From Sphingobium chungbukense (GTDB lineage Bacteria; Pseudomonadota; Alphaproteobacteria; Sphingomonadales; Sphingomonadaceae), in NCBI RefSeq assembly GCF_001005725.1, contig NZ_LBIC01000005.1, forward strand, positions 484,001 to 548,000: 64,000 nucleotides of DNA. Reading direction: 5' to 3'. The position numbers and the translations under genes are program-made. Shown here in pieces: positions 7,977-16,586 of the stretch. The notes under the pieces are model-generated. The model saw only the letters and a program-made list of their open reading frames with translations, was not told where the DNA came from and did not search any database. Each line of letters opens with the position of its first letter. Positions within the stretch are counted from its first letter, which is position 1.

Positions 7977-9245
7977 TTACGCCTTTTCATATTGCAATGC
8001 GCCGGCCAGCCGGGCGGGGACGGCCTTCCAGTCCTCGCTGTTCCGGACGACCTGGTCATAGGACTGCGCGGCGGTCATGTCCTCGACATGGAGCGCGGGC
8101 GGGTTTTCACCGGCCTCGAAACGCTTGAGCGCGTCGAGCAGCGTCTGGCGCAGGGTGACCACCGCTATGTCGGCGGCGACCAGATTTTCCGTGCTGCGGT
8201 CCCACGGCTCGGTCAGCGACACGGCCATGGCGACGTCTTCCACCTCGATCGCCGGCAGGCCGCTCCAGCTCCTGTCCATGATGCTGCGGTCCTGCTGCAT
8301 ATTGTCCGGCCAGGAAACGTTAACATTGCAGGTCTTTTCATCATAGACGGGCGGAACGAAGCCCAGGAACCGCGCGGCCCATTCGCGGTCGATCGGCTGG
8401 CTGTGGCTGTAGGCCATCTGGTAGGTCGCGGTACGCTTGTCGTCCATCGGCACTTCGAAGATCGCGATGGCGAAATCGGCATGGCCGGGGATGATGCGCA
8501 TATTGGGCAGGATCGCCGGCACCTGCCGGGCATGGCGCGCGTCGGGATTGCCGGGAATGCCGCGGAAGGCGACGTAGCGATAGCCATAGGGCGTCCTTTC
8601 GACTTCATAGGTCGGCGCCAGGCTATCCCAGGCCGAAGGCCCCACATCCTCGCCGCGCAGCTTGGCTCCCCAGCTCGGACGCGCATCGTTGGTGTGCAGC
8701 ATGCCGACATGCGAGCTGTCGACGCCGCCTTCCCACAGCACCAGATAGGGGGCGGCGGCATTGCCGCGGAACACGCTCTTGTTGCCGTCGGGCACCTGGT
8801 CGAAGTCGAAGGTGCGGAACGGCGGCTCCTGGTCGGCGGGGCCGATATAGGTCCAGATCAATCCGGAGGATTCGCGCACCGGAAAGGCGCGTGCTTTCTT
8901 GCGCTCGCGGAAGGCGCAGCTGTCATGGTTGGGCGTCTCCAATATCCTGCCGTCGCGGGCGAACTTCCAGCCATGGTAGATGCAGCGGATGCCGCCTTCC
9001 TCCACGCGCCCAAGGCCGAGCGAAACCCCACGATGCATGCAGTGGTCGTCGAGCACGCCGACCTTCCCTTCCGTGTCGCGGAACACGACGAAGCGTTCGC
9101 CCAGAAGCCAGGTGACGAGCGGCGCGCCATCGGGTGCGGCGACCTGCGCGGAGGTGGCGATGGGGTGCCAGTAGCGGCGCATGAAAGTCCCCATGGGCGT
9201 GCCGGCGCCCACACGGGTGAGGCGTTCGAATTGCTCGTTGTTCAT
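7977..9245 (-). CDS. Rieske non-heme iron oxygenase, large subunit (phthalate dioxygenase / LigXa-like class)
   Basis: A 422-residue oxygenase. The Rieske [2Fe-2S] ligands are Cys69, His71, Cys88 and His91 (CMH and CIYHGWKF). The mononuclear iron site is in DSSHVGMLH, with His179 and His184, and Asp176 is the conserved bridging residue. The opening NNEQFERLTRVGAGTPMG is typical of the homomeric phthalate 4,5-dioxygenase/LigXa-type oxygenases that use an IDO-type reductase, which fits the reductase at 18099. The start at 9245 is chosen from AGGAAA upstream. It lies between the C-C hydrolase and a DoxX-like protein. Substrate unknown; O-demethylation or ring hydroxylation are both possible. Confidence 0.88.
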   Translation of the reverse strand: MNNEQFERLTRVGAGTPMGTFMRRYWHPIATSAQVAAPDGAPLVTWLLGERFVVFRDTEGKVGVLDDHCMHRGVSLGLGRVEEGGIRCIYHGWKFARDGRILETPNHDSCAFRERKKARAFPVRESSGLIWTYIGPADQEPPFRTFDFDQVPDGNKSVFRGNAAAPYLVLWEGGVDSSHVGMLHTNDARPSWGAKLRGEDVGPSAWDSLAPTYEVERTPYGYRYVAFRGIPGNPDARHARQVPAILPNMRIIPGHADFAIAIFEVPMDDKRTATYQMAYSHSQPIDREWAARFLGFVPPVYDEKTCNVNVSWPDNMQQDRSIMDRSWSGLPAIEVEDVAMAVSLTEPWDRSTENLVAADIAVVTLRQTLLDALKRFEAGENPPALHVEDMTAAQSYDQVVRNSEDWKAVPARLAGALQYEKA

Positions 9246-9273
9246 CGCTGTTTCCTGAATATTAGGTCCGGGT

Positions 9274-10098
9274 TCAGAAGCGGTTCTGAAGAAATTCGTG
9301 GACGACATGGGCGAACTTGTCGGGATGCTCGATCATCGCCCAATGGCCGCAATGCGGCATGATGAAGCCGGTCGAGTTTTCCAGCAGCTCAAGGTAGCGA
9401 TAGCCCATGGATACGGGGACGACCTTGTCATCCTTCCCGTTGACGACCAGCGTGCGATGCTTGACCCTGGCGATCTCCTCATCTTCTATCCACAGGCCGC
9501 CGCGTTCCTTGAGGATTTTCATGGTGGCGCCGAAAGCCTGGCGCTGCGCGGGCTGGAGGGAGAGGTCGAGCCGATACTGAATCAGCCTGTCATCCTGCGG
9601 GAAGCCGTCGTGGGTCAGCGCCTCGACGATTCGCTTCATGCCGTTGAAGGTGAAATCATATTCGGTGAGCGCGCGCAGGACGCCGCCCATCGAGCGGTCG
9701 AGTCCGGCGCTGCCCATCAGCACGAGATTGCCGATAAGGTCGGGGCGGGCAATGGCGACGGCGAGCGAGGTGCGCCCGCCCATCGAATTGCCGACGATGT
9801 CCACCGGGCCAAGCTCCAGCGCCTCGATGAAGGCGATCAGCTGCTCGACGCGCGCTTCGGGAGTGTAGGCGAAATCGTCGGGCGAAGGAGCGTCCGTATG
9901 GCCAAAGCCGACCATGTCATAAGCGATCGTCCGATAATTGTGGGCAAGAAGGGGCATGCACAGATGCTCCCAATTGCCACGCGCGTCGGCGCCGGCGCCG
10001 CCGCCATGAACCAGCAGGAGCGGGCGGCCCGTGCCCATTTCGATATAATGAGTTGAATATCCAAGTGTTTTGACGAACTGGCTTTGCACGTCGCTCAT
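9274..10098 (-). CDS. Alpha/beta hydrolase, meta-cleavage-product (C-C bond) hydrolase type
   Basis: A 274-residue hydrolase. It has HGGGAGADARGNWEHL as the oxyanion-hole loop, nucleophile Ser105 in GNSMGG, acid Asp near 223 in NGKDDKVVP and His252 in PHCGHWAMIEHP. This set matches BphD/HsaD/TodF-type enzymes that cleave the ring-opened product of extradiol dioxygenases. The start at 10098 is preceded by GAGAGGG; an upstream in-frame extension crosses the operator sites and was rejected. It is the first gene of the operon hydrolase-Rieske-DoxX-MFS-MFS and is divergent from the GntR gene. Its dioxygenase partner is probably the enzyme at 11466. Confidence 0.87.
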   Translation of the reverse strand: MSDVQSQFVKTLGYSTHYIEMGTGRPLLLVHGGGAGADARGNWEHLCMPLLAHNYRTIAYDMVGFGHTDAPSPDDFAYTPEARVEQLIAFIEALELGPVDIVGNSMGGRTSLAVAIARPDLIGNLVLMGSAGLDRSMGGVLRALTEYDFTFNGMKRIVEALTHDGFPQDDRLIQYRLDLSLQPAQRQAFGATMKILKERGGLWIEDEEIARVKHRTLVVNGKDDKVVPVSMGYRYLELLENSTGFIMPHCGHWAMIEHPDKFAHVVHEFLQNRF

Positions 10099-10115
10099 CC
10101 GAGCCCTCTCCATCA

Positions 10116-10149
10116 TTGTCTGATAATTTTTCCTCTTATTGTTCGACAA
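10116..10149. promoter_or_regulatory. Two operator-like inverted repeats upstream of the hydrolase operon
   Basis: TTGTCTGATAA (10116-10126, one mismatch) and TTGTTCGACAA (10139-10149, perfect TTGT-N3-ACAA) are spaced 23 bp centre to centre, about two helical turns on the same face. They lie between the hydrolase start codon (10098) and the divergent GntR gene, a position suited to repression of the hydrolase operon. Inferred, not shown. Confidence 0.55.
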
Positions 10150-10235
10150 TCTTGTCTTGTCAACCGATGCCCGACGTGGGAAATGCGTGATTGTGGAGCA
10201 TTTGTGAATTTTTTGCGGTTGCAGCTCTGTCGATC

Positions 10236-10246
10236 TTGTCAAACAA
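10236..10246. promoter_or_regulatory. Operator-like inverted repeat TTGT-N3-ACAA
   Basis: TTGTCAAACAA lies about 110 bp upstream of the GntR start and about 140 bp upstream of the divergent hydrolase start. It could mediate autoregulation. Confidence 0.5.
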
Positions 10247-10354
10247 TGTTGTGACACGATATGGCTTAGGCGGGATCGGCACCTGCGGCCGCTTCTGCAA
10301 GATGCTCATGAGGAGGCGGCAGCTCGGTACGCCCGGAACAGGAAAGAGGAAGAC

Positions 10355-11143
10355 TTGTCTCAGAATCCAGCGAACGAAGACGGCGACATTCGCAAGACGG
10401 TAGCGGACATGGCCTATGACGCCATCGCCGAGCGGATCGCTTCAGCCGAATATGGCGCGCTGGAACGCATCACCGAAGCGCGGATCGTCGAGGAGTTCGG
10501 CGTTAGCCGCGGCGCGGCGCGCGAAGCGTTGAGCCGGCTGGCCGCCGACGGGCTGGTGGTGCTGGAGATCTACAAGGGTGCCGTGGTGCGGGCGATCAGC
10601 CGCAAGGATATGGCCGATTTCCTGGATGTGCGCGGGTTGTTCGAAGCCTATGCGGCGCAGCGGTCGGCCGGGCGCATCAATGAGGAAGGCGCGCGTGAGC
10701 GGGTGCATGAGGTACTGGAGCATTGCCGTCAACTGGAAGAGGCGCCCACGTCCGACGGCATGGTGGAAAATGATACGCTCTACCATTCGACCATCATGGA
10801 CCTGTCGGGCAATTCGATCCTGCCCGCCGAATGGCGCCGCCTGCGCCGTTCCCGCTACCGCATACGCTTCATCGAATCGCTGAACAGGGACGAGATACTG
10901 GAAACCACGGCGCAGACCCGGGACATATTGCACGCGATTCTGGACGGCGACACGGAGCTGGCGGCAGAGCTTGCCACGCGCCACATTCGGCTGGTGAACA
11001 GCCGTATCCAGCGTATGCCTACCGAACAGTTCGACGCCATTTTCAATCCTCCCGCCCGCAAGAAGGGCCGGGCAGGCAAGAAAGATGGGGAGGGGGAGGG
11101 CGCACCGGCCAAGGCCCGCCGACCCCGCACCAAGGTGGCCTAG
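10355..11143 (+). CDS. GntR-family regulator with FCD effector domain
   Basis: A 262-residue regulator starting at TTG (10355) with AGAGGA just upstream. The N-terminal winged helix-turn-helix contains IASAEYGALERITEARIVEEFGVSRGAAREALSRLAADGLV, followed from about residue 88 by an all-helical FCD domain with DVRGLFEAYAAQ, ENDTLYHSTIMDLSGN and ELAAELATRHIRLVNSR (metal/ligand-binding His and Asp positions). The C-terminal 35 residues are Lys/Arg/Ala-rich and disordered. FCD regulators normally bind organic acids and repress catabolic operons. It is divergent from the hydrolase-Rieske operon and precedes the extradiol dioxygenase gene; TTGT-N3-ACAA repeats nearby are its likely targets. Confidence 0.88.
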   Translation: MSQNPANEDGDIRKTVADMAYDAIAERIASAEYGALERITEARIVEEFGVSRGAAREALSRLAADGLVVLEIYKGAVVRAISRKDMADFLDVRGLFEAYAAQRSAGRINEEGARERVHEVLEHCRQLEEAPTSDGMVENDTLYHSTIMDLSGNSILPAEWRRLRRSRYRIRFIESLNRDEILETTAQTRDILHAILDGDTELAAELATRHIRLVNSRIQRMPTEQFDAIFNPPARKKGRAGKKDGEGEGAPAKARRPRTKVA

Positions 11144-11465
11144 GGTGTGTGGGGAGCGTATTTCAAATCCATAAACCACACTAGAATCATATATTTGCTA
11201 GTGACCCTGATGAATCTGAAGTTCGTTCAACGCCTGCCCAACAATGTGACGAACTTCAGATTCAGGTCACTAGGTCCAATCGACATTGAGCCCTGACGGC
11301 CTGCAAGTGCTCAAGGCGAGTCGCGTGCCTCGCTTCGACCATTTTCGGCTCGTCCTCTTCTGAATGTCGATCGGCCCTGGAAGGCCGAGTCCCATTGCTG
11401 CGGACGGAACGCGCTTCATGCGCGTGCCGGGGACCTGTGCCCGCAGCGCATCCATGGAGAGAGAT
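11144..11465. other. Intergenic region (322 bp) with hairpin element
   Basis: No convincing gene. The left half holds the large inverted repeat at 11198-11273. The right half is GC-rich, has a 9-bp inverted pair ATCGACATT/AATGTCGAT at about 11279 and 11364, and leads to the ribosome site of the dioxygenase at 11466. A 72-residue frame on the minus strand (11262-11480) is not recognisable and has no good ribosome site. Confidence 0.5.
11198..11273. repeat. Long imperfect inverted repeat (MITE-like or mobile-element remnant)
   Basis: Arms 11198-11226 and 11249-11273 pair almost perfectly (CTAGTGACC, then GAATCTGAAGTTCGT on the left; ACGAACTTCAGATTC and GGTCACTAG on the right), with a four-base bulge on the left arm and a 22-base loop. 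A further CACTAG copy lies at 11179-11184. The symmetric ends with CTAG and a 76-bp length suggest a miniature or decayed transposon end pair. There is no T-run, so a simple terminator is less likely. Confidence 0.65.
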
Positions 11466-12359
11466 ATGAAGGTAGACCAACTCGGATATCTGGCGTTCGA
11501 TTTTCCCTCAGCGGCGATGGCGGACATGCGCACCCTGTTCCAGCATGTCATCGGCGCGGATGTCGTCGACGGCGAGGACGGATCGGTCCGGGTGCGGCTC
11601 GACGGCCGCGCTTTTCGCATCGACATGCGGCCGCAGGACGGTCTGGAAAGCGGCTACCGGGTCGCTGCGGTGGGCTGGGAAGTGGCCGACGGGCCCGCGC
11701 TCGACGCCCTCGTCGCCCGCGTGCGGGCGCGGGGGATTGAGGTGACGCAAGGCGATGCCGCTGCCTGCGAAGCGCGCAGCGCGGCCGCGCTGGTGCGTTT
11801 CACCGATCCCTTCGGCTTCCCGGTCGAATTTTTCGTCGACCGGCCGTTCGGCACCGATGAGCGGCTGTCCACGCGGTTTGTCTGCGGCTCCACCGATCGG
11901 GGCAAGTTCGGACTGGGCCATGTCGTGCAGATCACGCATGACCATTTGGCCGCGCTCGATTTCTATCGTGACGTTCTGGGCTTCGGCTTCAGCGACCGCA
12001 TCACCTGGGACGCGGCCGACCTGTTCTTCCTTCATTGCAACAAGCGCCATCACAGTGTCGCGCTGGGCGGCGAGATATTCGGAATGAAGAGCGGCCAGAT
12101 CGACCATTTCATGATCGAGGCGACAGCCAGGGAATATGTGGACGAAGCCTATGCGAAGCTCAAGGAGCATGGCTTTGCCGTGTCGCAGACGCTGGGCCAG
12201 CACACGAATGACGATGTCTATTCCTTCTACCTGATGGCGCCGGTCGGCTTTCGCGTCGAATTCGGCTTCGGCGGCAACATTGTGGACGATCCCGAACGCT
12301 GGGTGGCGAAACAATATGATTCACCCAGCCGCTGGGGACATGAACTGATGCATCCCTAG
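11466..12359 (+). CDS. Type I extradiol (VOC-fold) dioxygenase, BphC/HsaC-like
   Basis: A 297-residue, two-domain vicinal-oxygen-chelate enzyme that opens a catechol ring by meta-cleavage. Iron ligands fit His152 (GLGHVVQ), His214 (QIDHFMIE) and Glu265 (RVEFGFGG), with the catalytic His195/196 and Tyr255 region (SFYLMAPVGF) also present. The N-terminal domain is the degenerate first VOC module with FTDPFGFPVEFF at its end. The start at 11466 has GGAGAG upstream; the longer in-frame extension lacks one. It is downstream of the GntR gene and pairs functionally with the C-C hydrolase at 9274. The stop codon TAG is the first triplet of a hairpin repeat. Confidence 0.88.
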   Translation: MKVDQLGYLAFDFPSAAMADMRTLFQHVIGADVVDGEDGSVRVRLDGRAFRIDMRPQDGLESGYRVAAVGWEVADGPALDALVARVRARGIEVTQGDAAACEARSAAALVRFTDPFGFPVEFFVDRPFGTDERLSTRFVCGSTDRGKFGLGHVVQITHDHLAALDFYRDVLGFGFSDRITWDAADLFFLHCNKRHHSVALGGEIFGMKSGQIDHFMIEATAREYVDEAYAKLKEHGFAVSQTLGQHTNDDVYSFYLMAPVGFRVEFGFGGNIVDDPERWVAKQYDSPSRWGHELMHP

Positions 12360-12462
12360 AGCGCGCTGCGTTAAATCGTACGCAAACCGCGCGCTCTAAG
12401 TTTTTGTTGTCGCATCGTTTTAAGCGCCAAACCGGTTCCCACTTTTGCGCACGATGCTCTAG
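12357..12462 (+). repeat. Intergenic double-hairpin repeat with terminator
   Basis: It begins at the TAG stop of the dioxygenase gene. AGAGCGCG (12358-12365) pairs with CGCGCTCT (12390-12397), followed by TTTTT at 12401, so it can act as an intrinsic terminator. A second half ends in ATGCTCTAG. The segment with AAACCGGTTCCCACTTTTGCG resembles a dispersed intergenic repeat I know from alphaproteobacterial genomes. Confidence 0.7.
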
Positions 12463-12518
12463 ACGAGGATGGGGATTGCGGGTTGAGCATTTGATCCAAG
12501 AGCGGAGGGTTTGCGCTC

Positions 12519-13607
12519 ATGCATATCTATGTCGGCACGTTCACCGATGGATTCATGGGCGGGGCGCCGTCCGAAGGTCTTTACATCTTCGATTTCGACG
12601 GCGACGCGCTTCGGGCGAAGCCGGTGGGGATCGCGCGGGATGTCTTCAGCCCCTCCTATCTTGCTCTGGATGCAGCCGGGCGGCGCCTTTATGCGGCCGA
12701 GCGGCAATTGGACATCGACGACCGTACCACCGGGGCGATATCGGCCTGGTCGATCGCGGCGGACGGCGGGCTTGCACCACTCTGGAAGATCGCGTCCGGT
12801 GGCGCGAACTGCGCCCATATCCGCGTCGCGCCCGACGGGCGGTCGCTGGCGGTCGCCAATCCGCTGGGGCCGACAGTCGCGCTGTGCCGGTTGGGCACGG
12901 ACGGACGACCGGACGGGCCGCTGAGGATCGCGCGCCATGAAGGACGGGGCGCGCGGCCGCGCCAGGCCGAACCCTGGCCTCACAGCGCCTATTTCGATCG
13001 CGACGGCGCACGCCTGCTCGCCTGCGACCTCGCGCTCGACCGGATCTTCGTCTATCGCACGGATGCGCGGGGCATGGGCCTGCCGCCCGGCCCGCAGCCC
13101 TTCGCGCAGGTGCATTCGGGCGCTGGCGCGCGTCATATGGCCTGGTCCCGCGATGGCGCGACGGCCTATGTCGCCAATGAGCTGGACAGCACGCTGTCGG
13201 TCTTTGCCTATGATGGGGAGAGCGGCAGCCTGATCTGCAAGCAGACACTGCTGTCCGTCGCCGACGAGGCGCAGGCGGAGGGCAATCAGCCGGCCGAGAT
13301 AATGGTCTCGCCCGATGGCCGCCATCTCTATGTCTCCAATCGCGGGGCGGACTGCATTTCGGTGCTGGCGATCGACGCTGTCACGGGCCGGCTGGCCCAT
13401 GCCTCGCAGGCGCTGGTGCATGGCCGGGTGCCGCGCAACATCTGCCTCTCTCCCGATGGCCGCTTCGCCTTTGTCGCGAACCAGTTGAGCGGGCAGATCG
13501 GGCTTTATCGGGTGGACGGCGCGTCAGGCACGCTCGCCTATGCGGGCGTGCTGTGCGAGGTGCCCAATCCGTCCTGTATCGTGCTGTTCGATTCCGGTTT
13601 CGGCTGA
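12519..13607 (+). CDS. Beta-propeller lactonase family protein (6-phosphogluconolactonase / CMLE-like)
   Basis: A 362-residue cytosolic protein of the seven-bladed propeller lactonase family. It opens with MHIYVGTFTDGF and has repeating blade motifs such as SPSYLALDAAGRRLYA, CAHIRVAPDGRSLAVAN, WPHSAYFDRDGARLLAC, ARHMAWSRDGATAYVAN, PAEIMVSPDGRHLYVSN and PRNICLSPDGRFAFVAN. Relatives hydrolyse or form lactones (6-phosphogluconolactone; 3-carboxymuconate in fungi). Preceded by GGAGGG. It follows the dioxygenase but is separated by a terminator-like repeat, so co-transcription is doubtful. In this context a lactone of the aromatic substrate or a ring-cleavage product is a plausible target. Confidence 0.8.
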   Translation: MHIYVGTFTDGFMGGAPSEGLYIFDFDGDALRAKPVGIARDVFSPSYLALDAAGRRLYAAERQLDIDDRTTGAISAWSIAADGGLAPLWKIASGGANCAHIRVAPDGRSLAVANPLGPTVALCRLGTDGRPDGPLRIARHEGRGARPRQAEPWPHSAYFDRDGARLLACDLALDRIFVYRTDARGMGLPPGPQPFAQVHSGAGARHMAWSRDGATAYVANELDSTLSVFAYDGESGSLICKQTLLSVADEAQAEGNQPAEIMVSPDGRHLYVSNRGADCISVLAIDAVTGRLAHASQALVHGRVPRNICLSPDGRFAFVANQLSGQIGLYRVDGASGTLAYAGVLCEVPNPSCIVLFDSGFG

Positions 13608-13643
13608 TGTTCCGTCTGGCCTGGGGCCTGATGTCCTTACGCC

Positions 13644-13732
13644 AGAGCGGTTTTCGATCTGATTGAATCAGATCGCCGCTCCAAGCCTTTTGTCTGCCGC
13701 GATGTCCTGACCAGCGATCGGTTCCGATCGCT
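13644..13732. repeat. Intergenic hairpin repeat, copy A (pair with 22315-22420)
   Basis: AGAGCGG and CCGCTC flank a perfect 21-bp palindrome with arms CGATCTGATT and AATCAGATCG; then a shared spacer (CCAAG-CTTTT-TGCCGCGAT) leads to a second stem AGCGATCGG/CCGATCGCT. The same first palindrome and spacer recur after the TonB receptor gene. Confidence 0.8.
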
Positions 13733-13783
13733 TGGGCGGGAGAGGATGCCGCCGGGGCTGCGGATCGCAGCCCCGGCAAGCCG

Positions 13784-15382
13784 TCAGCGGCCGAAGACCC
13801 GGATGTCGTCGCCGTTGTAGAAACCCGGCATCTTCCAGCCGTTGATGTCATATTCGTCCATGCACTGTTCGGTCAGGTCCGCGAACCGCTTGGCATCGCC
13901 ATTGGCAAGCGCGCGGAACAGCGGGCCCATCAGCACATCCTCATGACCGCCCAGATAGTTGCGTTCATACAGCTCGTGCCGGGCGCCGAATTCACTGCTG
14001 ACCGAATCCCACAACAGCTTCATCGTCTTGGACCGTTCCTCCGCCGTGATGCCGTCCGATCCGCGCAGATAGACGTCCAGATAGGGGCGCAGCTCCTCAT
14101 TCTGGAAGTCGACAGAATTGGAGTTCAGATAGATCAGGCTGGAGCTGGAGACCTTCTGCACGATGTCGCGCATGCGGGTGTAGATGTGCGGGCCAAGGCC
14201 GCGCAACGTCATGCCATAGGTTTCGTTGAAGGTGATATAGTCGCCATGCAGTTCGTCCGGATGGGCGATCATCGCGTCCGTCAACCCCTTGATGACGTTG
14301 CGGTACATGATGAGCTCGCCGATCAGCACCTGATTGGTCCGCATTTCATGCGTGCCGGCGATGCGCGACGCCTTCATCACCAGACCGATGATGAAGTCGA
14401 GCTTCACCTTCAGGCGGGTGAAGGCCTGGATGACGACGCGGCCGGTGGTGCGGGCATTCTGCATCAGCTTGTCGGACTTTTCGACATCGCCGTAGAAGAA
14501 GACGTTTTCCCACGGAATGAAGGCGTTGTCGAAGACGAGCACGGCGTCATTTTCATCGAGTCGGCTCGACAACGGATAGTCGAACGGACTGCCGGTCGCC
14601 GCCGCCGCCAGTTCGTAGCTGTGGCGGCAGATCAGCTTCACACCCGGCGTGTCCATCGGCGCGAAGAAGGCGAGCGCATATTCGCGCTTTCGCAGGGTGC
14701 CGCGGTTGCTGGCGCAGAAATTGGCCTGGGTCAGGGCCGATCCGGTCGCCACGACCTTCGCCCCGCGCACGACGATGCCCGCGTCGGTTTCCTTGACCGC
14801 ATGGACGAACACGTCCTCCACTTCGTCGACCGGGCGGTTGCGGTCCACCGGCGGATTGACGATGGCGTGGTTCAGGAACAGCACCTCGTTCTGCGCCCTG
14901 GCATACCAGTTGCGGGCGGTATCGGCGAAGGGCGCGAAATGATCGGGATTGGCGCCGAACACGCCGGTGAACGACGCCTTGTAATCGGGGGTGCGGCCCA
15001 TCCAGCCATAGACCATGCGCTGCCAATATTCGATGGCGTCGCGTGCATGGGCGAGGTCTTCCCTCGTCTTGGGCGCGCGGAAGAAGGCATGGGTGTAGCC
15101 GCCATTGCCGGTGTCGGTGGGGCAGGTCAGTATGTCCTTGCTCTCCGGCGCGTGCAGCGCATCATAGAGGCGCGCGACCGACTGGGCGGAATTGCGGAAG
15201 CAGGGATCGGTGGTCACGTCCTTGACGCGCTTGCCGTAGATCCAGATTTCGCGGCCGTCCTGGAGCGATTCCAGATATTCCTTGCCCGTGGGCGGGCGGC
15301 TTGCCTGCTTGGCAGGTGCGTTGGCGGGACGGGGGTCTGTGTCGGTCATGTCATTGCCCTGGGCGCTGCTTTCCAAATTCAT
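13784..15382 (-). CDS. HpaB-family flavin-dependent aromatic hydroxylase (4-hydroxyphenylacetate 3-monooxygenase type)
   Basis: A 532-residue member of the HpaB/PvcC/4-hydroxybutyryl-CoA dehydratase-like family. The N-terminus has TGKEYLESLQDGREIWIYG, the family signature, and later YGWMGRTPDYKASF. The substrate/flavin region includes RHSYELAAAATGSPFDYPLSSR and FDNAFIPWENVFFYGD. Enzymes of this kind use FADH2 from a separate reductase to ortho-hydroxylate phenols, producing catechols. The flavin reductase at 19118 is the likely electron supplier. The start at 15382 has GGGAGAGAGAG directly upstream. It is the last gene of the operon HsaA-like, BNR protein, HpaB-like. Confidence 0.88.
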   Translation of the reverse strand: MNLESSAQGNDMTDTDPRPANAPAKQASRPPTGKEYLESLQDGREIWIYGKRVKDVTTDPCFRNSAQSVARLYDALHAPESKDILTCPTDTGNGGYTHAFFRAPKTREDLAHARDAIEYWQRMVYGWMGRTPDYKASFTGVFGANPDHFAPFADTARNWYARAQNEVLFLNHAIVNPPVDRNRPVDEVEDVFVHAVKETDAGIVVRGAKVVATGSALTQANFCASNRGTLRKREYALAFFAPMDTPGVKLICRHSYELAAAATGSPFDYPLSSRLDENDAVLVFDNAFIPWENVFFYGDVEKSDKLMQNARTTGRVVIQAFTRLKVKLDFIIGLVMKASRIAGTHEMRTNQVLIGELIMYRNVIKGLTDAMIAHPDELHGDYITFNETYGMTLRGLGPHIYTRMRDIVQKVSSSSLIYLNSNSVDFQNEELRPYLDVYLRGSDGITAEERSKTMKLLWDSVSSEFGARHELYERNYLGGHEDVLMGPLFRALANGDAKRFADLTEQCMDEYDINGWKMPGFYNGDDIRVFGR

Positions 15383-15411
15383 CTCTCTCTCCCAATATCT
15401 TGAATTATGTC

Positions 15412-16527
15412 TCAAGGATGCAGGTCGTTTTCATAGGCGAGGCCGTTGATCAGAACGTCGTGCGTCGGCTTGCTGATCGGCGCCAGTTCGCGCGCGATCG
15501 TCTGCCAGCTCTCACCGCCATCGCTGCTTATCAGCACTTCGCCGTCGGTCGTGCCGGCAAAGATGTCATAACCCCCGGAATGGGCGCACATGGACATCGC
15601 CTCGACATTGCTGCGGCCCTCCGGGAAGCCGGAGCGGGGCGCCCGCCACGACCTGCCGCCATCCTCGGAGATCATGACCGTCCCCCTGGCCGATTTCGCC
15701 TCCACCCAATAATAGGGAATGGCAAAGCCGCCGGATACGAACAGGCGCTGGTCGTCATTTGGTGCGAAAAGCAGTTGGTCGGGATAGCCGATGCGGAAAT
15801 CGTCCCCGGTCAGCCGTTCCCAGGTCGATCCGGCATCGTGGCTGCAATAGATGCCAAGGCCGGTCGTGATATAGACTTCGTCGGCATTGCCGGGGCGCAG
15901 CAGGACCTGGTGGATGTCCTTGTAGACGAAATTCTCATAGTCGACGAATTCGTCCAGGTCGTTCCAGCTCTTGCCGCCGTCGGTGCTTTTCAGCAGCGCG
16001 CCCTGTTCGACGCCGGCATAGATGACATTGGCATCGCGGGGATCGACATAAAGCGTTTTCAGATGCGGCTGGTGCCCCGGCGCGGGAAAGCGCCACTGGT
16101 CGTGCATCGGCGCCGTGCGGATGCTGGCAATGTCTTCCCAGCTCGCCCCGCCATCGTCGCTGCGATACAGGCCCGCGGGCTGAGTGCCGACATAGATGCG
16201 CGTGCCGCCCTCATGCGGGTAGCAGCGCACCGAATAGGCGCCTTCTTCCCTCCAGCCAGGCGTCAGATCGTCCCAGCTTTGCCCGCCGTCGGCCGAAGCC
16301 ATCAAGCTGCCGGGCATGCACGCGGCAAGCAGGCGCCCGGTGCCGGGTTCCACCGTCATGGCGGAAATATGGTTGCCGGACAGCATGTCCCGCACGCGGG
16401 TCCAGCTTCCGTCGCCTTCCCGTCGCAGCAAGGCAATACCGCTGGTGGTTGCGACGAACAGCTCGGTGACAGGAACGTCGGTCCGAAAATGGTTCCACCC
16501 GTTGGTGGAAAGGCAGGCAATGGTCAT
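15412..16527 (-). CDS. BNR/Asp-box repeat beta-propeller protein, sialidase-like fold
   Basis: A 371-residue protein with at least six Asp-box motifs (SADGGQSW, SDDGGASW, STDGGKSW, SHDAGSTW, SEDGGRSW, SSDGGESW) spaced 45-60 residues apart, giving a six-bladed propeller. There is no signal peptide, so it should be cytosolic, unlike true sialidases or photosystem stability factors. GGAG lies 6 bp before the ATG at 16527; the ATG at 16542 has no site. It sits between two flavin-dependent hydroxylase genes with short gaps, so it is probably needed for the same pathway. No catalytic residues can be assigned; hydrolase, lyase or scaffold are all possible. Confidence 0.75.
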   Translation of the reverse strand: MTIACLSTNGWNHFRTDVPVTELFVATTSGIALLRREGDGSWTRVRDMLSGNHISAMTVEPGTGRLLAACMPGSLMASADGGQSWDDLTPGWREEGAYSVRCYPHEGGTRIYVGTQPAGLYRSDDGGASWEDIASIRTAPMHDQWRFPAPGHQPHLKTLYVDPRDANVIYAGVEQGALLKSTDGGKSWNDLDEFVDYENFVYKDIHQVLLRPGNADEVYITTGLGIYCSHDAGSTWERLTGDDFRIGYPDQLLFAPNDDQRLFVSGGFAIPYYWVEAKSARGTVMISEDGGRSWRAPRSGFPEGRSNVEAMSMCAHSGGYDIFAGTTDGEVLISSDGGESWQTIARELAPISKPTHDVLINGLAYENDLHP

Positions 16528-16586
16528 GAATCGCTCCAACATGGGGTTGCGCCAGGCCGCAAGCGGCCTGCGGCGAATCGTTGTCC

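Noticed and set aside
11262..11480. Possible 72-residue transposase remnant on the minus strand next to the hairpin
   Set aside because: No recognisable transposase motif and no ribosome site; only the adjacent inverted repeat hints at a mobile element.
13784..15382. Annotation as 4-hydroxybutyryl-CoA dehydratase, a relative of HpaB
   Set aside because: The Cys/His ligands for an iron-sulfur cluster used by that dehydratase are not apparent, and the neighbours are hydroxylation genes.
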